Of a DNA stretch of 10,218 bases, positions 1-6,461 are shown in pieces. Below the pieces are notes generated by a model. It ran no database searches, was not told the origin of the DNA, and saw only the letters and a list, made by a program, of their open reading frames with translations. The position numbers and the translations under genes are program-made. Where the stretch lies: assembly GCA_036266975.1 (NCBI GenBank), contig DATAWZ010000087.1, positions 1 through 10,218 on the forward strand, given 5' to 3'. The first letter of the stretch is position 1. Each line of letters opens with the position of its first letter. The DNA is from DATAWZ01 sp036266975 (GTDB taxonomy: Bacteria; Actinomycetota; Thermoleophilia; Solirubrobacterales; Solirubrobacteraceae).

Positions 1-634
1 CCTCCATCGAGGGGATGTCACGCACCACGTTCACCCCCGGCGTGCCGGCGGGGACGATGATCATCGAGGCACGCTGGTAGGGCCGCCCGTCGGGCTCTGT
101 GACGAGCATGACGATCATGAAGTCGGCGACCGACGCGTGCGAGGAGTACCACTTGTGCCCGTCGATGACCCACTCGTCGCCTTCCAGGACGGCGCTGGAC
201 TTCAGCAGCGTCGGGTCGGCCCCGGCGGTGTCGGGCTCGGTCATCGAGAAGCAGGAGTGAAGGTCGCCGGCGAGCAGCGGGTACAGCCAGCGCTCCTTCT
301 GCTCGTCGTTGCCGGCGAGCGCGAGGATCTCGCTGTTGCCCGAGTCAGGGGCCTGGTTGCCGAAGATCAGCGGCGCGATGAACGACATCCCGCCGATCTC
401 GTGCATGAGCCCGAGCTTGACCTGGCCGAAGCCCTGGCCGCCGAGGTCGGGCGGCAGGTGCGCGGCCCACAGGCCCTGCTCCTTGACGCGCTCCTGCAGC
501 GGTCCGATGACCTGCTCGAGCTGGGCCTGCTGCAGGTTCAGCGACTCCAGCGCGAAGATCTCCTCGCGGACGAACTTCTCCATCCAGTCAAGCTTCTCCT
601 GGAACTCCGGGTCGGTCGAGAACTCCCACGACAT
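1..634 (-). CDS. Acyl-CoA dehydrogenase, N-terminal part (runs off the left edge)
   Basis: Acyl-CoA dehydrogenases are FAD enzymes that oxidise acyl-CoA to trans-2-enoyl-CoA and pass electrons to ETF, normally in the cytosol. The reverse strand reads open from an ATG at 634 to the edge, giving 211 complete codons with no stop. The ATG has a GGAG six bases upstream. The N-terminal helical domain is about residues 1-125, with a Leu-Gly-Gly-Gln-Gly-Phe motif at 64-69. The flavin/substrate-contact motif TEPDTAGADPT lies at 132-142, and GHKWYSS follows at about 160-167, the usual position of the K-W-x-(T/S)-N-G-like segment. The catalytic glutamate would be in the missing C-terminal half. The style resembles the ACAD10/11-like branch common in Actinobacteria; that sub-assignment is an impression and the family assignment is firm. 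The DoxX-like gene lies upstream on the same strand, separated by 105 bases and a hairpin. Confidence 0.93.
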   Translation of the reverse strand, partial: MSWEFSTDPEFQEKLDWMEKFVREEIFALESLNLQQAQLEQVIGPLQERVKEQGLWAAHLPPDLGGQGFGQVKLGLMHEIGGMSFIAPLIFGNQAPDSGNSEILALAGNDEQKERWLYPLLAGDLHSCFSMTEPDTAGADPTLLKSSAVLEGDEWVIDGHKWYSSHASVADFMIVMLVTEPDGRPYQRASMIIVPAGTPGVNVVRDIPSME

Positions 635-708
635 GCTGGTCTCCGATCTTCGCGAGCGATTTCGTTCAGGCGAGCGGCGAGGACAGACGCTACGCCAGCG
701 CGCGCGCG

Positions 709-729
709 CTCGCCCCTTTGGCGGGCGAG
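709..729 (-). terminator. GC-rich hairpin after the DoxX-like gene
   Basis: CTCGCCC (709-715) and GGGCGAG (723-729) form a perfect 7-bp stem with a 7-base loop, starting 11 bases beyond the DoxX-like stop codon on the minus strand. No T-tract follows, so this is only a candidate. The 9-base unit GCGGGCGAG is also tandemly duplicated at 721-738, which gives an alternative right arm. Confidence 0.35.
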
Positions 730-739
730 GCGGGCGAGG

Positions 740-1063
740 TCAGCGGCGCGCGCGGTCGAGCAGGACGAGCATCGCCACGAGCAACGCGGGGGCCAGCGTG
801 AGGCTCGGGATCACATCGCCGTGGCCGATTCCGGATGTGACGATGGCCACGACCATCGTCACGGCGAGGACGACCGCGCTCGGCGGGACCAGTCGGCGCA
901 GGACCAGCAGCGAGCCCCCGACGGTCTCGAACACCCCAGCGAGGATCTCCATGGCCGCGGGCCATGGGAGCCCGAAGATCCGGAAGTGGCGCAGCTCCCA
1001 CGCGTGAGACAGGAACTTGACCGGGCCGACGAAGAAGAACACGACGCCGCTGGCGACGGCCAC
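740..1063 (-). CDS. DoxX-like small integral membrane protein
   Basis: The reverse-strand frame ends at a TGA at 740-742. Its last 107 residues form a convincing four-helix membrane protein of DoxX type: an N-terminal hydrophobic segment (SGVVFFFVGPVKFLSHAWEL), a Phe-Gly-Leu-Pro-Trp turn, a second helix containing EILAGVFETVGG, a third hydrophobic helix (SAVVLAVTMVVAIVTSG), and a C-terminal hydrophobic helix ending in a basic tail. DoxX/DoxD-like proteins are small membrane proteins of poorly defined role; some take part in quinone-linked or thiol redox processes. The start is uncertain. No ATG is in a sensible place, and the GTG at 1063 was chosen because it gives the usual family length (about 105-120 residues) and begins just before helix 1. 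No clear Shine-Dalgarno precedes it. The upstream in-frame sequence to 1236 is open but reads as non-coding low-complexity residues. Confidence 0.72.
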   Translation of the reverse strand: MAVASGVVFFFVGPVKFLSHAWELRHFRIFGLPWPAAMEILAGVFETVGGSLLVLRRLVPPSAVVLAVTMVVAIVTSGIGHGDVIPSLTLAPALLVAMLVLLDRARR

Positions 1064-1203
1064 GCGAGTCGCGACGTCATCGCCGCGGATCGCGGCGTCG
1101 AAGCGGTGCGGGAGCCCTTCAGCGGACCCCCCGGGGTCCGAGTCGCCGTCGCGTACCAGGCGAAGGTCACGCGCACAGGTTGGCAGCTCGCGCCGGGCGC
1201 CGG

Positions 1204-1220
1204 CGCCGGACGTTCCGGCG
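1204..1220 (-). terminator. Hairpin after the delta-60-type repeat gene
   Basis: CGCCGGA (1204-1210) and TCCGGCG (1214-1220) form a perfect 7-bp stem with a 3-base loop, 16 bases past the stop of the upstream minus-strand gene. There is no U-tract. It is a plausible stem-only terminator or mRNA 3'-end stabiliser of the kind seen in high-GC Actinobacteria. The remainder of the 1064-1236 gap shows no other supported feature. Confidence 0.4.
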
Positions 1221-1236
1221 GCGCGCCCGCGCCGCA

Positions 1237-2400
1237 TCAGCCGCGCGGCACGGCGATCTCGTAGAGCGCCGGGCTCGAGCTCCGGTGATGCTCGATGGTC
1301 GCGCCGACGACGATGCGCCCCGCTCGTGCCAGCGCGTAGTGGTCCTCGTCCGGCCCGGGCACGGAGAGCTGGCCGCGGGTCGCCGCGCGGGTATCGAGCG
1401 CGCCGCCGGGCCGTAGGAACCAGCACTTACTCGGGCCGCACACGTCGAGGTCCTGGCCCGGGGCGGGGGTCGCGCCGAGCACCGGCTCGGCGAAGTCGCT
1501 GATTCCGAGCCCGTGGCGGGCGACGAGCGCGCCGGCAGTGGTGCGCTCGACATCGCCGCCGCCGGCGGTCACGAGCACAACGCCCGACCTCTCGACGACG
1601 ACGTCGCCGAGGTGGACCCACGTCGGCAGCGTCTGGGTGGACAGACTGGCGCCGGCGGCGCTGAGGTGTACGAGGTGCTCCTGGGATCCCCCCGCGGGCT
1701 CCTCAACCAAGAACAGGCTCGAGTCGGGCGCGACGCCGATCGCGAACACGACCAGCGTGATCGCCACCTGCCCACTCGACCCGAACGTCGGATCGAGCTG
1801 CCCGTGGGCATCCAGGCGCATGAGCAGGACGCGGTTGTCGGTAACCCCGCCGTCCATCTGCACCAGCAGCCCCCCGTCGGGCTCGGCGGCCGCCTCGACG
1901 AACGTATTCTCCTCCAGGGAGGGAAGGGTGACGCTGCCGCCCTGGCCGAACATGCGGTCGCGGGCGCCGGAGGCGGTGTATCCCTCGACGCTCTCCGGTC
2001 CGAGCATGCCCGGGCTCTGCTCGTAGACCGCGCGAACGGTGCCGCCGGGCGCGGGCACGATCGCGTCGGGGTGGTTGACGACCGGGGGATGCCAACCGGC
2101 GACCGGGGAGCCGGCCGCGGTGAACTGGTAGAGCCGTCCATTGCATGCGTCGTAGGCGAAGATCGTGCCGCGGCTCGAGACTGCGACGAACGCGATCCCG
2201 GGGACGTCGTAGAGAACGGTGCTGCAGGAGCTGCGCACGCTCGGCGGGACAAGCCGCCCGCCGTCGAACGCGCGCACGATCGACAGCTCGTGCGATGAAG
2301 CGTCGGCGGCGAGCCCGACCGCGCTTGCCGAGCTGGCGGCGGCGGCGATCAGGCAGCCCGCGACGAGCGCGAGCCGGCGCGCCCTCCCCTTGCCGAACAT
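1237..2400 (-). CDS. Exported protein with delta-60-type repeats (probable beta-propeller)
   Basis: This is a 387-residue protein. The ATG at 2400 is fixed by a very strong GGGGGGAGG four bases upstream. The N-terminus has a basic stretch (GKGRARR) and a hydrophobic core rich in Ala/Leu to about residue 30, with SASA and GLAA as possible signal peptidase sites, so export is likely. The mature part shows repeated units: residues 174-215 contain PDGGLLVQ, then VLLMRLDAHGQLDPTFGSSG, which closely matches the 'uncharacterised delta-60 repeat' pattern (DG..LV..., RL..DG.LD.tFG..G). Residues 143-160 carry a second FGQGG copy, and 225-250 a weaker third. Such repeats are thought to form propeller blades. 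Cysteines come in close pairs (321 and 326) or singly (59, 86), compatible with disulfides outside the cell. No catalytic residues were recognised and the function is unknown. A VAGC sequence at 13-16 resembles a lipobox but lies too early in the hydrophobic core. Confidence 0.82.
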   Translation of the reverse strand: MFGKGRARRLALVAGCLIAAAASSASAVGLAADASSHELSIVRAFDGGRLVPPSVRSSCSTVLYDVPGIAFVAVSSRGTIFAYDACNGRLYQFTAAGSPVAGWHPPVVNHPDAIVPAPGGTVRAVYEQSPGMLGPESVEGYTASGARDRMFGQGGSVTLPSLEENTFVEAAAEPDGGLLVQMDGGVTDNRVLLMRLDAHGQLDPTFGSSGQVAITLVVFAIGVAPDSSLFLVEEPAGGSQEHLVHLSAAGASLSTQTLPTWVHLGDVVVERSGVVLVTAGGGDVERTTAGALVARHGLGISDFAEPVLGATPAPGQDLDVCGPSKCWFLRPGGALDTRAATRGQLSVPGPDEDHYALARAGRIVVGATIEHHRSSSPALYEIAVPRG

Positions 2401-2404
2401 CCTG

Positions 2405-2413
2405 CCTCCCCCC
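2405..2413 (-). promoter_or_regulatory. Strong ribosome binding site
   Basis: On the minus strand this reads GGGGGGAGG, four bases before the ATG at 2400. It decides the start of the repeat protein and excludes the long in-frame upstream extension, which overlaps the next gene. Confidence 0.75.
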
Positions 2414-2489
2414 GTTTGAGCAGCGCTTGGCGCGGACGCGTACCGCTGCCGAGCCCGATGATCCCACACTGCGAGCCTGACCGAGGCGA

Positions 2490-2515
2490 GAGCGCGAATG
2501 GCGTGTCGCGCGCTC
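2490..2515 (-). terminator. Possible hairpin downstream of the AhpD-like gene
   Basis: GAGCGCG (2490-2496) pairs with CGCGCTC (2509-2515) around a 12-base loop, about 38 bases beyond the AhpD-like stop on the minus strand. No U-tract follows. In a GC-rich genome a 7-bp stem can arise by chance, so support is weak. Confidence 0.25.
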
Positions 2516-2552
2516 GCTCGGCCTGCTCGGTTGACGGGTCCCTGGTCGCTGG

Positions 2553-3050
2553 TCAGCCGGCGTGGCCGGCCGGCTCGGGGTGGTTGATGAACTGCTCGAC
2601 CCACTCGCCGGTGATCTGCCGGGTGGTCGCGTTGATGCGGTTCCACGTGTTGATTCCTGCGATCGCGAGCACCAGCCCGGCGAGCTGTGACTCGTCGTGG
2701 TGGCGGGCGGCTTCCGCCCAGATCTCGTCCGAGATGGCATCCGGTCGGTCGGCGAGGCGCGTCGCGGCCTCGGTCAGCGCCAGGGCCGCGCGCTCGGCGT
2801 CGCTGAAATACGGCGCTTCTCGCCAGGCGCCGACCATGAAGATGCGCTCGTCGGGCTCGCCCGCGGCCTTCATCTCGCGCGAGTGCATGTCCAGGCACAC
2901 GCTGCATCCGTTGATCTGGCTGGCACGTACGGCAACCAGATACAGGGTGCTGGCGGGCACACCGGCGCTCCGGGCGGCGGCGCCGAGGTTCTGCAGCGCC
3001 TGCATCGCGCCGGGGAGGGTCATGACCGGGTTGCTTATTCGCGGTTGCAT
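2553..3050 (-). CDS. Carboxymuconolactone decarboxylase / AhpD-like protein
   Basis: This 165-residue alpha-helical protein belongs to the carboxymuconolactone decarboxylase superfamily. The AhpD-type redox motif is clear: INGCSVCLDMH gives Cys49-x-x-Cys52 and His56, the arrangement used by alkylhydroperoxidase AhpD for thiol-based peroxide reduction. A conserved WREAPYFSDAERAAL segment (about residues 76-90) and the C-terminal IAGINTWNRINATTR helix are typical of the Actinobacteria proteins annotated as 'carboxymuconolactone decarboxylase family'. The CxxC pair argues for a peroxidase-like role rather than the ring-cleavage decarboxylase, but the physiological substrate is not known. The ATG at 3050 has GGAG seven bases upstream. 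An in-frame extension to 3218 is open but lacks family-like sequence. The protein is probably cytosolic and likely trimeric or hexameric, by family analogy. Confidence 0.93.
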   Translation of the reverse strand: MQPRISNPVMTLPGAMQALQNLGAAARSAGVPASTLYLVAVRASQINGCSVCLDMHSREMKAAGEPDERIFMVGAWREAPYFSDAERAALALTEAATRLADRPDAISDEIWAEAARHHDESQLAGLVLAIAGINTWNRINATTRQITGEWVEQFINHPEPAGHAG

Positions 3051-3100
3051 GTCGGTTCTCCAGTCGGGTTGGTCAGCTGCGCGCACACGGGTCGCTACAG

Positions 3101-3112
3101 CGGGTCTACCCG
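3101..3112. promoter_or_regulatory. Short palindrome upstream of the AhpD-like gene
   Basis: CGGGTctACCCG is a 5-2-5 perfect dyad about 50 bases before the AhpD-like ATG, within the only upstream non-coding region. On the minus strand a weak -35/-10-like pair (GTGTCA, 17 bases, TAGCGA) brackets it. It could be an operator for a peroxide- or redox-responsive regulator. No known consensus is matched. Confidence 0.25.
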
Positions 3113-3216
3113 ATTGACACGACACCGTGGACGAACGTGACACGAGCGATCGGCAGTGGCTGACTGAGCCCGGGCGATCGATTTCGTCGGCCGCGCGCCA
3201 GGGTAGCCAGCCGAGC

Positions 3217-3381
3217 ATGCCCGATCATCAGATGGATCGCTCACCGGCTGACGAGGAGCTCGCGCAGGAGCTCGATCGGCTCGCCAAGACGCTGCAGGAG
3301 CCCCACGACGCCGCCGGCCCGCGCAGACGTCGCAGACAGGCGCCGCGCGAAGCCGAACCCAACCCACGCCGAGGCGTCTGA
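3217..3381 (+). CDS. Possible small hydrophilic protein (54 residues), hypothetical
   Basis: An ATG-initiated ORF of 54 residues lies in the 404-base stretch 3051-3454 that otherwise holds only upstream regions of the flanking genes. The central part, ADEELAQELDRLAKTLQE (residues 11-28), reads as an amphipathic helix with coiled-coil-like spacing; the tail is Arg/Pro-rich with a run of five Arg at 36-40. There is no good Shine-Dalgarno (a weak AGGG lies too far upstream), and the frame continues open upstream to a GTG at 3127. It may be a real small regulatory or nucleic-acid-binding peptide or chance coding in GC-rich DNA. No family was recognised. Confidence 0.35.
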   Translation: MPDHQMDRSPADEELAQELDRLAKTLQEPHDAAGPRRRRRQAPREAEPNPRRGV

Positions 3382-3454
3382 GATCCGACGCGGACGGGGA
3401 TGGGTCGTGCCGAGCCGGTTCACCGCCCGATCACGGGGTACGCCATAAGGCACC

Positions 3455-4384
3455 ATGTCCGGCGCCCCACCCCTGGCTCGCCCGCCCTCCGTTCGGGAGG
3501 TGCCCGCGGGGCGACGGCACGAGCTACGGTTGGCGGACGGGGCACGCGTGGCCGGCCTCGGTTGGAGCGGCGCTCGCGATGCGATGCCCTGTGTGCTGTT
3601 GCACGGCTTCCTCGACAGCTCGGCGGGCTGGCGGGCGGTGGGCCGCCAGCTGCCGGGGCGCACATGGGCGCTGGACCTGCCCGGCTTCGGTCGTTCTGAC
3701 TGTCCATCCCGGCCCGAGATCGGCGCCTACGCCGCGCGGATTGGCGCCGCGGTCGAGCGGCTCTGCGACGAGCCGGTGGTCCTGGTGGGTCACTCGTTCG
3801 GCGGCGCCGTCGCGGTTGAGCTGCTGCGCCGCGAGCCGGACCGGATCGCCGGCGCCGTCCTCGTGGCGCCGGCGGGCTTCGGCGGGCTGCCGCTCGCCGC
3901 GTTTGGCCGCTACCGACTGAGCAACGAGCTTGCGGCCGCGGTGCTCCCGCTTGGGCTGGCCAATCCGCTCGTATGCGGCGCGACCTACATGGGCCTGATC
4001 GCGCGCCGGCCCCCGTCGCCGAGGCTGCTCGCCCGAGCCTTCCTCTCGGCGCCGCGGGCCCGCGCCGGCGTCCGGGCCGCGCTCGGCACGCTGGCCGAGC
4101 TCGCGCAGCCGCGCGGACGCTTCCGCGGGCCGTTCGACTACCCGGGCGAGCTGCGCGTGGTCTGGGGCGCGCGCGATCGCCTCGTTCCCGCCCACCACGC
4201 CGAGGTCCTGCGTGCGGCGTTTGCCCAGGCACGGGTCGAGATCTGGCCGCGGGTGGGCCACCATCCCCAGGCCGAGGCTCCGGAGCGGCTGGTCCGCACC
4301 ATCCAGCGATCGTGCGAGCGCGCCGGTCGAGCGCGCCGGTCGCTGCGACCGTCTGCGGGGCCCGTCGAACAACAGGCGGCGTGA
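3455..4384 (+). CDS. Alpha/beta hydrolase
   Basis: This 309-residue protein has a full alpha/beta-hydrolase fold signature. The oxyanion-hole strand ends in LLHGF (48-52). WALDLPGFGRSD (71-82) is the typical strand-4 region. The nucleophile elbow GHSFGG places the catalytic serine at 114. VVWGARDRLVP places the acid at Asp241, and GHHPQAEAPE puts the base at His269. A cap domain occupies roughly residues 140-220. The C-terminal 25 residues are Arg-rich and probably disordered. There is no signal peptide, so it is cytosolic. Members hydrolyse esters, lactones or C-C bonds (e.g. meta-cleavage products), and the substrate cannot be named here. The ATG at 3455 has AAGG upstream with only four bases of spacing. 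The gene converges on the TetR gene, 101 bases stop to stop. Confidence 0.93.
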   Translation: MSGAPPLARPPSVREVPAGRRHELRLADGARVAGLGWSGARDAMPCVLLHGFLDSSAGWRAVGRQLPGRTWALDLPGFGRSDCPSRPEIGAYAARIGAAVERLCDEPVVLVGHSFGGAVAVELLRREPDRIAGAVLVAPAGFGGLPLAAFGRYRLSNELAAAVLPLGLANPLVCGATYMGLIARRPPSPRLLARAFLSAPRARAGVRAALGTLAELAQPRGRFRGPFDYPGELRVVWGARDRLVPAHHAEVLRAAFAQARVEIWPRVGHHPQAEAPERLVRTIQRSCERAGRARRSLRPSAGPVEQQAA

Positions 4385-4413
4385 CGCGCGACGCTCGGGG
4401 CGCCTTGTCGCCG

Positions 4414-4460
4414 TCGATTCCGGGATTCGCAGCACATAGCCACCACAACTCCGGAATCGA
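4414..4460. repeat. Perfect 10-bp inverted repeat between convergent genes
   Basis: TCGATTCCGG (4414-4423) and CCGGAATCGA (4451-4460) are exact reverse complements separated by 27 bases, located between the hydrolase stop (4384) and the TetR stop (4488). The position suits a bidirectional transcription end or mRNA stabiliser, but the loop is long and A/C-rich and no T-tract is present on either side. GATTC is also repeated directly inside the left half (GATTCcggGATTC). Confidence 0.5.
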
Positions 4461-4485
4461 TCTCCGCCGAGCGTGCGCCCGCACG

Positions 4486-5109
4486 TCAGCGGATCTCGAG
4501 CCCGGCCACGATCACCTCGGCGAGGAGCTGGGCGTGCCCGGCCGGATCGGGCGGCTCGGCATCGAAGCGGCGCGCGAGCGCGGTCAGCGTGAACGGCGCC
4601 GCGGCGCCGTGGGCGATCAGGAAGTGCAGTGCGCCCAGGCCGATCGGCCGAATGCGCCCGCCTTGGGCGAGGTGTTCGAGCAGCCGCCCGAGCGGCGCGA
4701 GCGCCGGTGCGACGTAGGTGTCGTAGATGTAGTCCAGGCGCTCGCTCTCCACGCGGCTCTCGATGTTCATCAGCCCGAGCAGCTCCGGATGCTCGGCGCA
4801 GTACCCCAGGAAGTGGGCGATCGCGTGACGCAGTTGGTCCAGGGGGTCGCTGAGCGTCGGGTCGAACGTGGTGGCGATCGCCACGATCTGGGCGCCGAAC
4901 GCATGGTCGACGGCCGCGTACCAGAGCTCGCACTTGGAGCCGAAGCGCTGATGGATGAGGTTGTGGCTGACGCCGAGCTGCCGGTTGAGCGTGCGCACCG
5001 ACACCCCGTCGTACCCGTAGGTGGCAAAGGCGCGGAACGCCACACCGAGGATCTGCTCGGCGCTCGCGGGGGCGTCCTGCGCCCTCGGTCTGCCGGCGCG
5101 CTTCTCCAT
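4486..5109 (-). CDS. TetR-family transcriptional regulator
   Basis: This 207-residue regulator begins with the basic EKRAGRPRAQ stretch found at many TetR N-termini. The helix-turn-helix spans about residues 18-63: AEQILGVAFRAFATYGYDGV, then VSVRTLNRQLGVSHNLIHQR, then FGSKCELW. The recognition helix is around LGVSHNLIHQRF (45-56), the most conserved TetR segment. The C-terminal helical ligand-binding domain fills 70-207. A TTG at 5130 would add seven residues. The ATG at 5109 is preferred because a -35/-10 pair (5117-5145) would place transcription start on or next to it, making a leaderless message. It is divergent from the DUF2236 oxygenase gene with a short shared upstream region, so it most likely represses itself and that gene in response to a hydrophobic ligand (inference). 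Confidence 0.92.
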   Translation of the reverse strand: MEKRAGRPRAQDAPASAEQILGVAFRAFATYGYDGVSVRTLNRQLGVSHNLIHQRFGSKCELWYAAVDHAFGAQIVAIATTFDPTLSDPLDQLRHAIAHFLGYCAEHPELLGLMNIESRVESERLDYIYDTYVAPALAPLGRLLEHLAQGGRIRPIGLGALHFLIAHGAAAPFTLTALARRFDAEPPDPAGHAQLLAEVIVAGLEIR

Positions 5110-5116
5110 TCCGGCG

Positions 5117-5145
5117 AGTCTATCCGCCAATTAGTTTGTTGACAA
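5117..5145 (-). promoter_or_regulatory. Promoter of the TetR gene (probably leaderless)
   Basis: On the minus strand, TTGTCA (5140-5145, five of six matches to TTGACA) is followed after exactly 17 bases by TAGACT (5117-5122, four of six matches to TATAAT). The first base of the ATG (5109) lies seven bases beyond the -10, the normal position of +1, so the message would start at the start codon. Confidence 0.55.
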
Positions 5146-5154
5146 CTAGCAACT
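5133..5154. promoter_or_regulatory. Probable TetR operator in the divergent gap
   Basis: GTTGaCAAC (5138-5146) is a perfect 4-1-4 dyad, flanked by AGTT (5133-5136) and AACT (5151-5154), which are also complementary although asymmetrically spaced. It overlaps the -35 of the TetR promoter and lies upstream of the divergent oxygenase start, the expected place for an autoregulatory operator. The A/T-rich composition stands out from the surrounding GC-rich DNA. Confidence 0.45.
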
Positions 5155-5166
5155 TACCTCGGTGGG

Positions 5167-6443
5167 ATGCCGTTCGTGAGCGTGCAGACCAAGGCTCCCG
5201 CCACGGCCGGCCGCATCCCGTCGGAGTTCATGCGCTACTGGGAGCGCTGCGACACCCCGCGGATGCGGCGCGCGCGGCGGGTGTGCCGACTGCTGCTGCG
5301 GCGCGACCCCCTCCCCGACGAAGCTCGCGTGCTCGACTTCGCCCACGGCTACTACGACGCCGACCCGGTCGCCGAGGCGTTCATCGACGACGTCTACCTG
5401 CAGCGCGGGACCAACGAGGGCCGGCGGATGCTCGACCAGGCGATCGCCCACGGCGTCGACTCGGTGCCGGACGCGCCGGAGTCGATGCGCCGCCTGTTCG
5501 AGGAGTTCGAGCGCGCGCCGGCGTGGCTCGACCCCGCCCTCGTGCAGGGGGCGCCGCGCTGTTCCGCCGCTACGGCACCGCGGTGTTCAGCTTCGCCGGC
5601 GTGGAGACGCTGCTCGGCTACACCGAGAGCTCGATCGCCAAGCCGCTGGCCTTCACGGGCGCCTACGCGGGCGAGAGCGCGCTGAACCGCTTCATGGAGA
5701 CCGCGCGCTTCTGGATCGACGTCTCCGAGCCCGGCGGGCTTGACCCTGGCGGCGCCGGGCGCGCGACCGCGATGCGCGTGCGGGTCATGCACGTGTTCAT
5801 CCGCCGGCGGCTGCTCGGGCACCCCGGCTGGGACCTGCACGCGTGGGGCGTCCCGATCAGCCAATCGGACGCGCTGCTCACGCTGATGGGTGGCAGCCTG
5901 ACGCCGGGGCTGGCGATGCACATGATGGGCTTTCGCACCACCGCGAGCGAGATCCGGGCGCTGATGCACTACTGGCGCTACGTCGGGCACCTCCTCGGCG
6001 TGCAGCCGCGCTGGTACCCGGAGACGGTCTGGGAGGGGATCCAGCTGAGCACGGTCTTCTTCCTGAAGGCGTCGCACACCGCGGGCACCGACGGGGTCGA
6101 GCTGATCGAGTCCTTCCCGCGCGCGTTCACCCCCAAGCGGGGCCTGGGCCGGCGCCGGCGCGTGCGCGACGAGGTCAACTACCGCGCCCAGGTCGGCTAC
6201 ACACGCTACTTCCTGCCCGGCGCGTTCTACCGCCGCTACGACATGCCCAACCCGTGGCCGTGGGCGATTCACCCGCTGCTGCAGGCGCCGGTCATCTTCA
6301 CCGTCGACATGCTGCGCCGGCGATCCTCGCGAGTCGCCTCGGCCATGGATCGCCTGGCCCGCCATCGCCGCGAGCGCTGGTGGCGCACCGAGATGGGCGA
6401 TCGGCAGTCGCACTTCGCGCCCGCCGAGCAGTTCCGCCGCTGA
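5167..6443 (+). pseudogene. DUF2236 / MpaB-family oxygenase (Lcp-like), split by a one-base frameshift
   Basis: Two adjoining frames make one protein of the DUF2236 (MpaB/rubber oxygenase catalytic) family. The first frame runs from ATG 5167 to about 5547 and the second from about 5547 to the TGA at 6443. The switch lies at the G-run 5547-5551; one extra G, or a -1 slip, restores ...ALVQ-GGAALFRRYGTA... and a 425-residue product, close to latex-clearing protein length (about 400). On the joined numbering, RFMET supplies Arg175 and Thr179, and RVRVMH supplies His209. The Arg-x3-Thr and Thr-to-His distances (4 and 30) equal those I recall for Lcp K30 R164/T168/H198, where His198 is the axial heme ligand. 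No Tat or Sec signal is seen, unlike secreted Lcp, so it is probably cytosolic. The start is uncertain: GGTGGG touches ATG 5167, while GTG 5176 has better spacing. It could be a true pseudogene, an assembly error or recoding. Confidence 0.85.
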
Positions 6444-6461
6444 GCCCCCTCGGGTCGCTGG

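Noticed and set aside
137..1264. Long plus-strand ORF of 375 codons
   Set aside because: It is antisense to the acyl-CoA dehydrogenase and DoxX-like genes, has low-complexity Arg/Glu/Asp-rich sequence and no recognisable domain. Such ORFs are common opposite genes in GC-rich DNA.
2350..2362. Lipobox-like VAGC in the repeat protein signal region (lipoprotein)
   Set aside because: The hydrophobic stretch before the Cys is only about six residues and continues well beyond it, which fits a signal peptidase I substrate better than a lipoprotein.
2401..2907. Upstream extension of the repeat protein to a 556-codon ORF
   Set aside because: The extension overlaps the AhpD-like gene in another frame and lacks family sequence; a strong Shine-Dalgarno and a signal peptide fix the start at 2400.
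5139..5144. Plus-strand TTGACA as the -35 of the oxygenase gene
   Set aside because: At normal spacing the -10 would fall on the start codon at 5162-5168 and has no TANNNT sequence; the hexamer is better explained as part of the operator and the minus-strand -35.
5394..6413. Minus-strand ORF of 339 codons opposite the oxygenase
   Set aside because: Its translation is rich in Arg, His, Asp and Ala without motifs, while the plus strand carries a clear DUF2236 protein.
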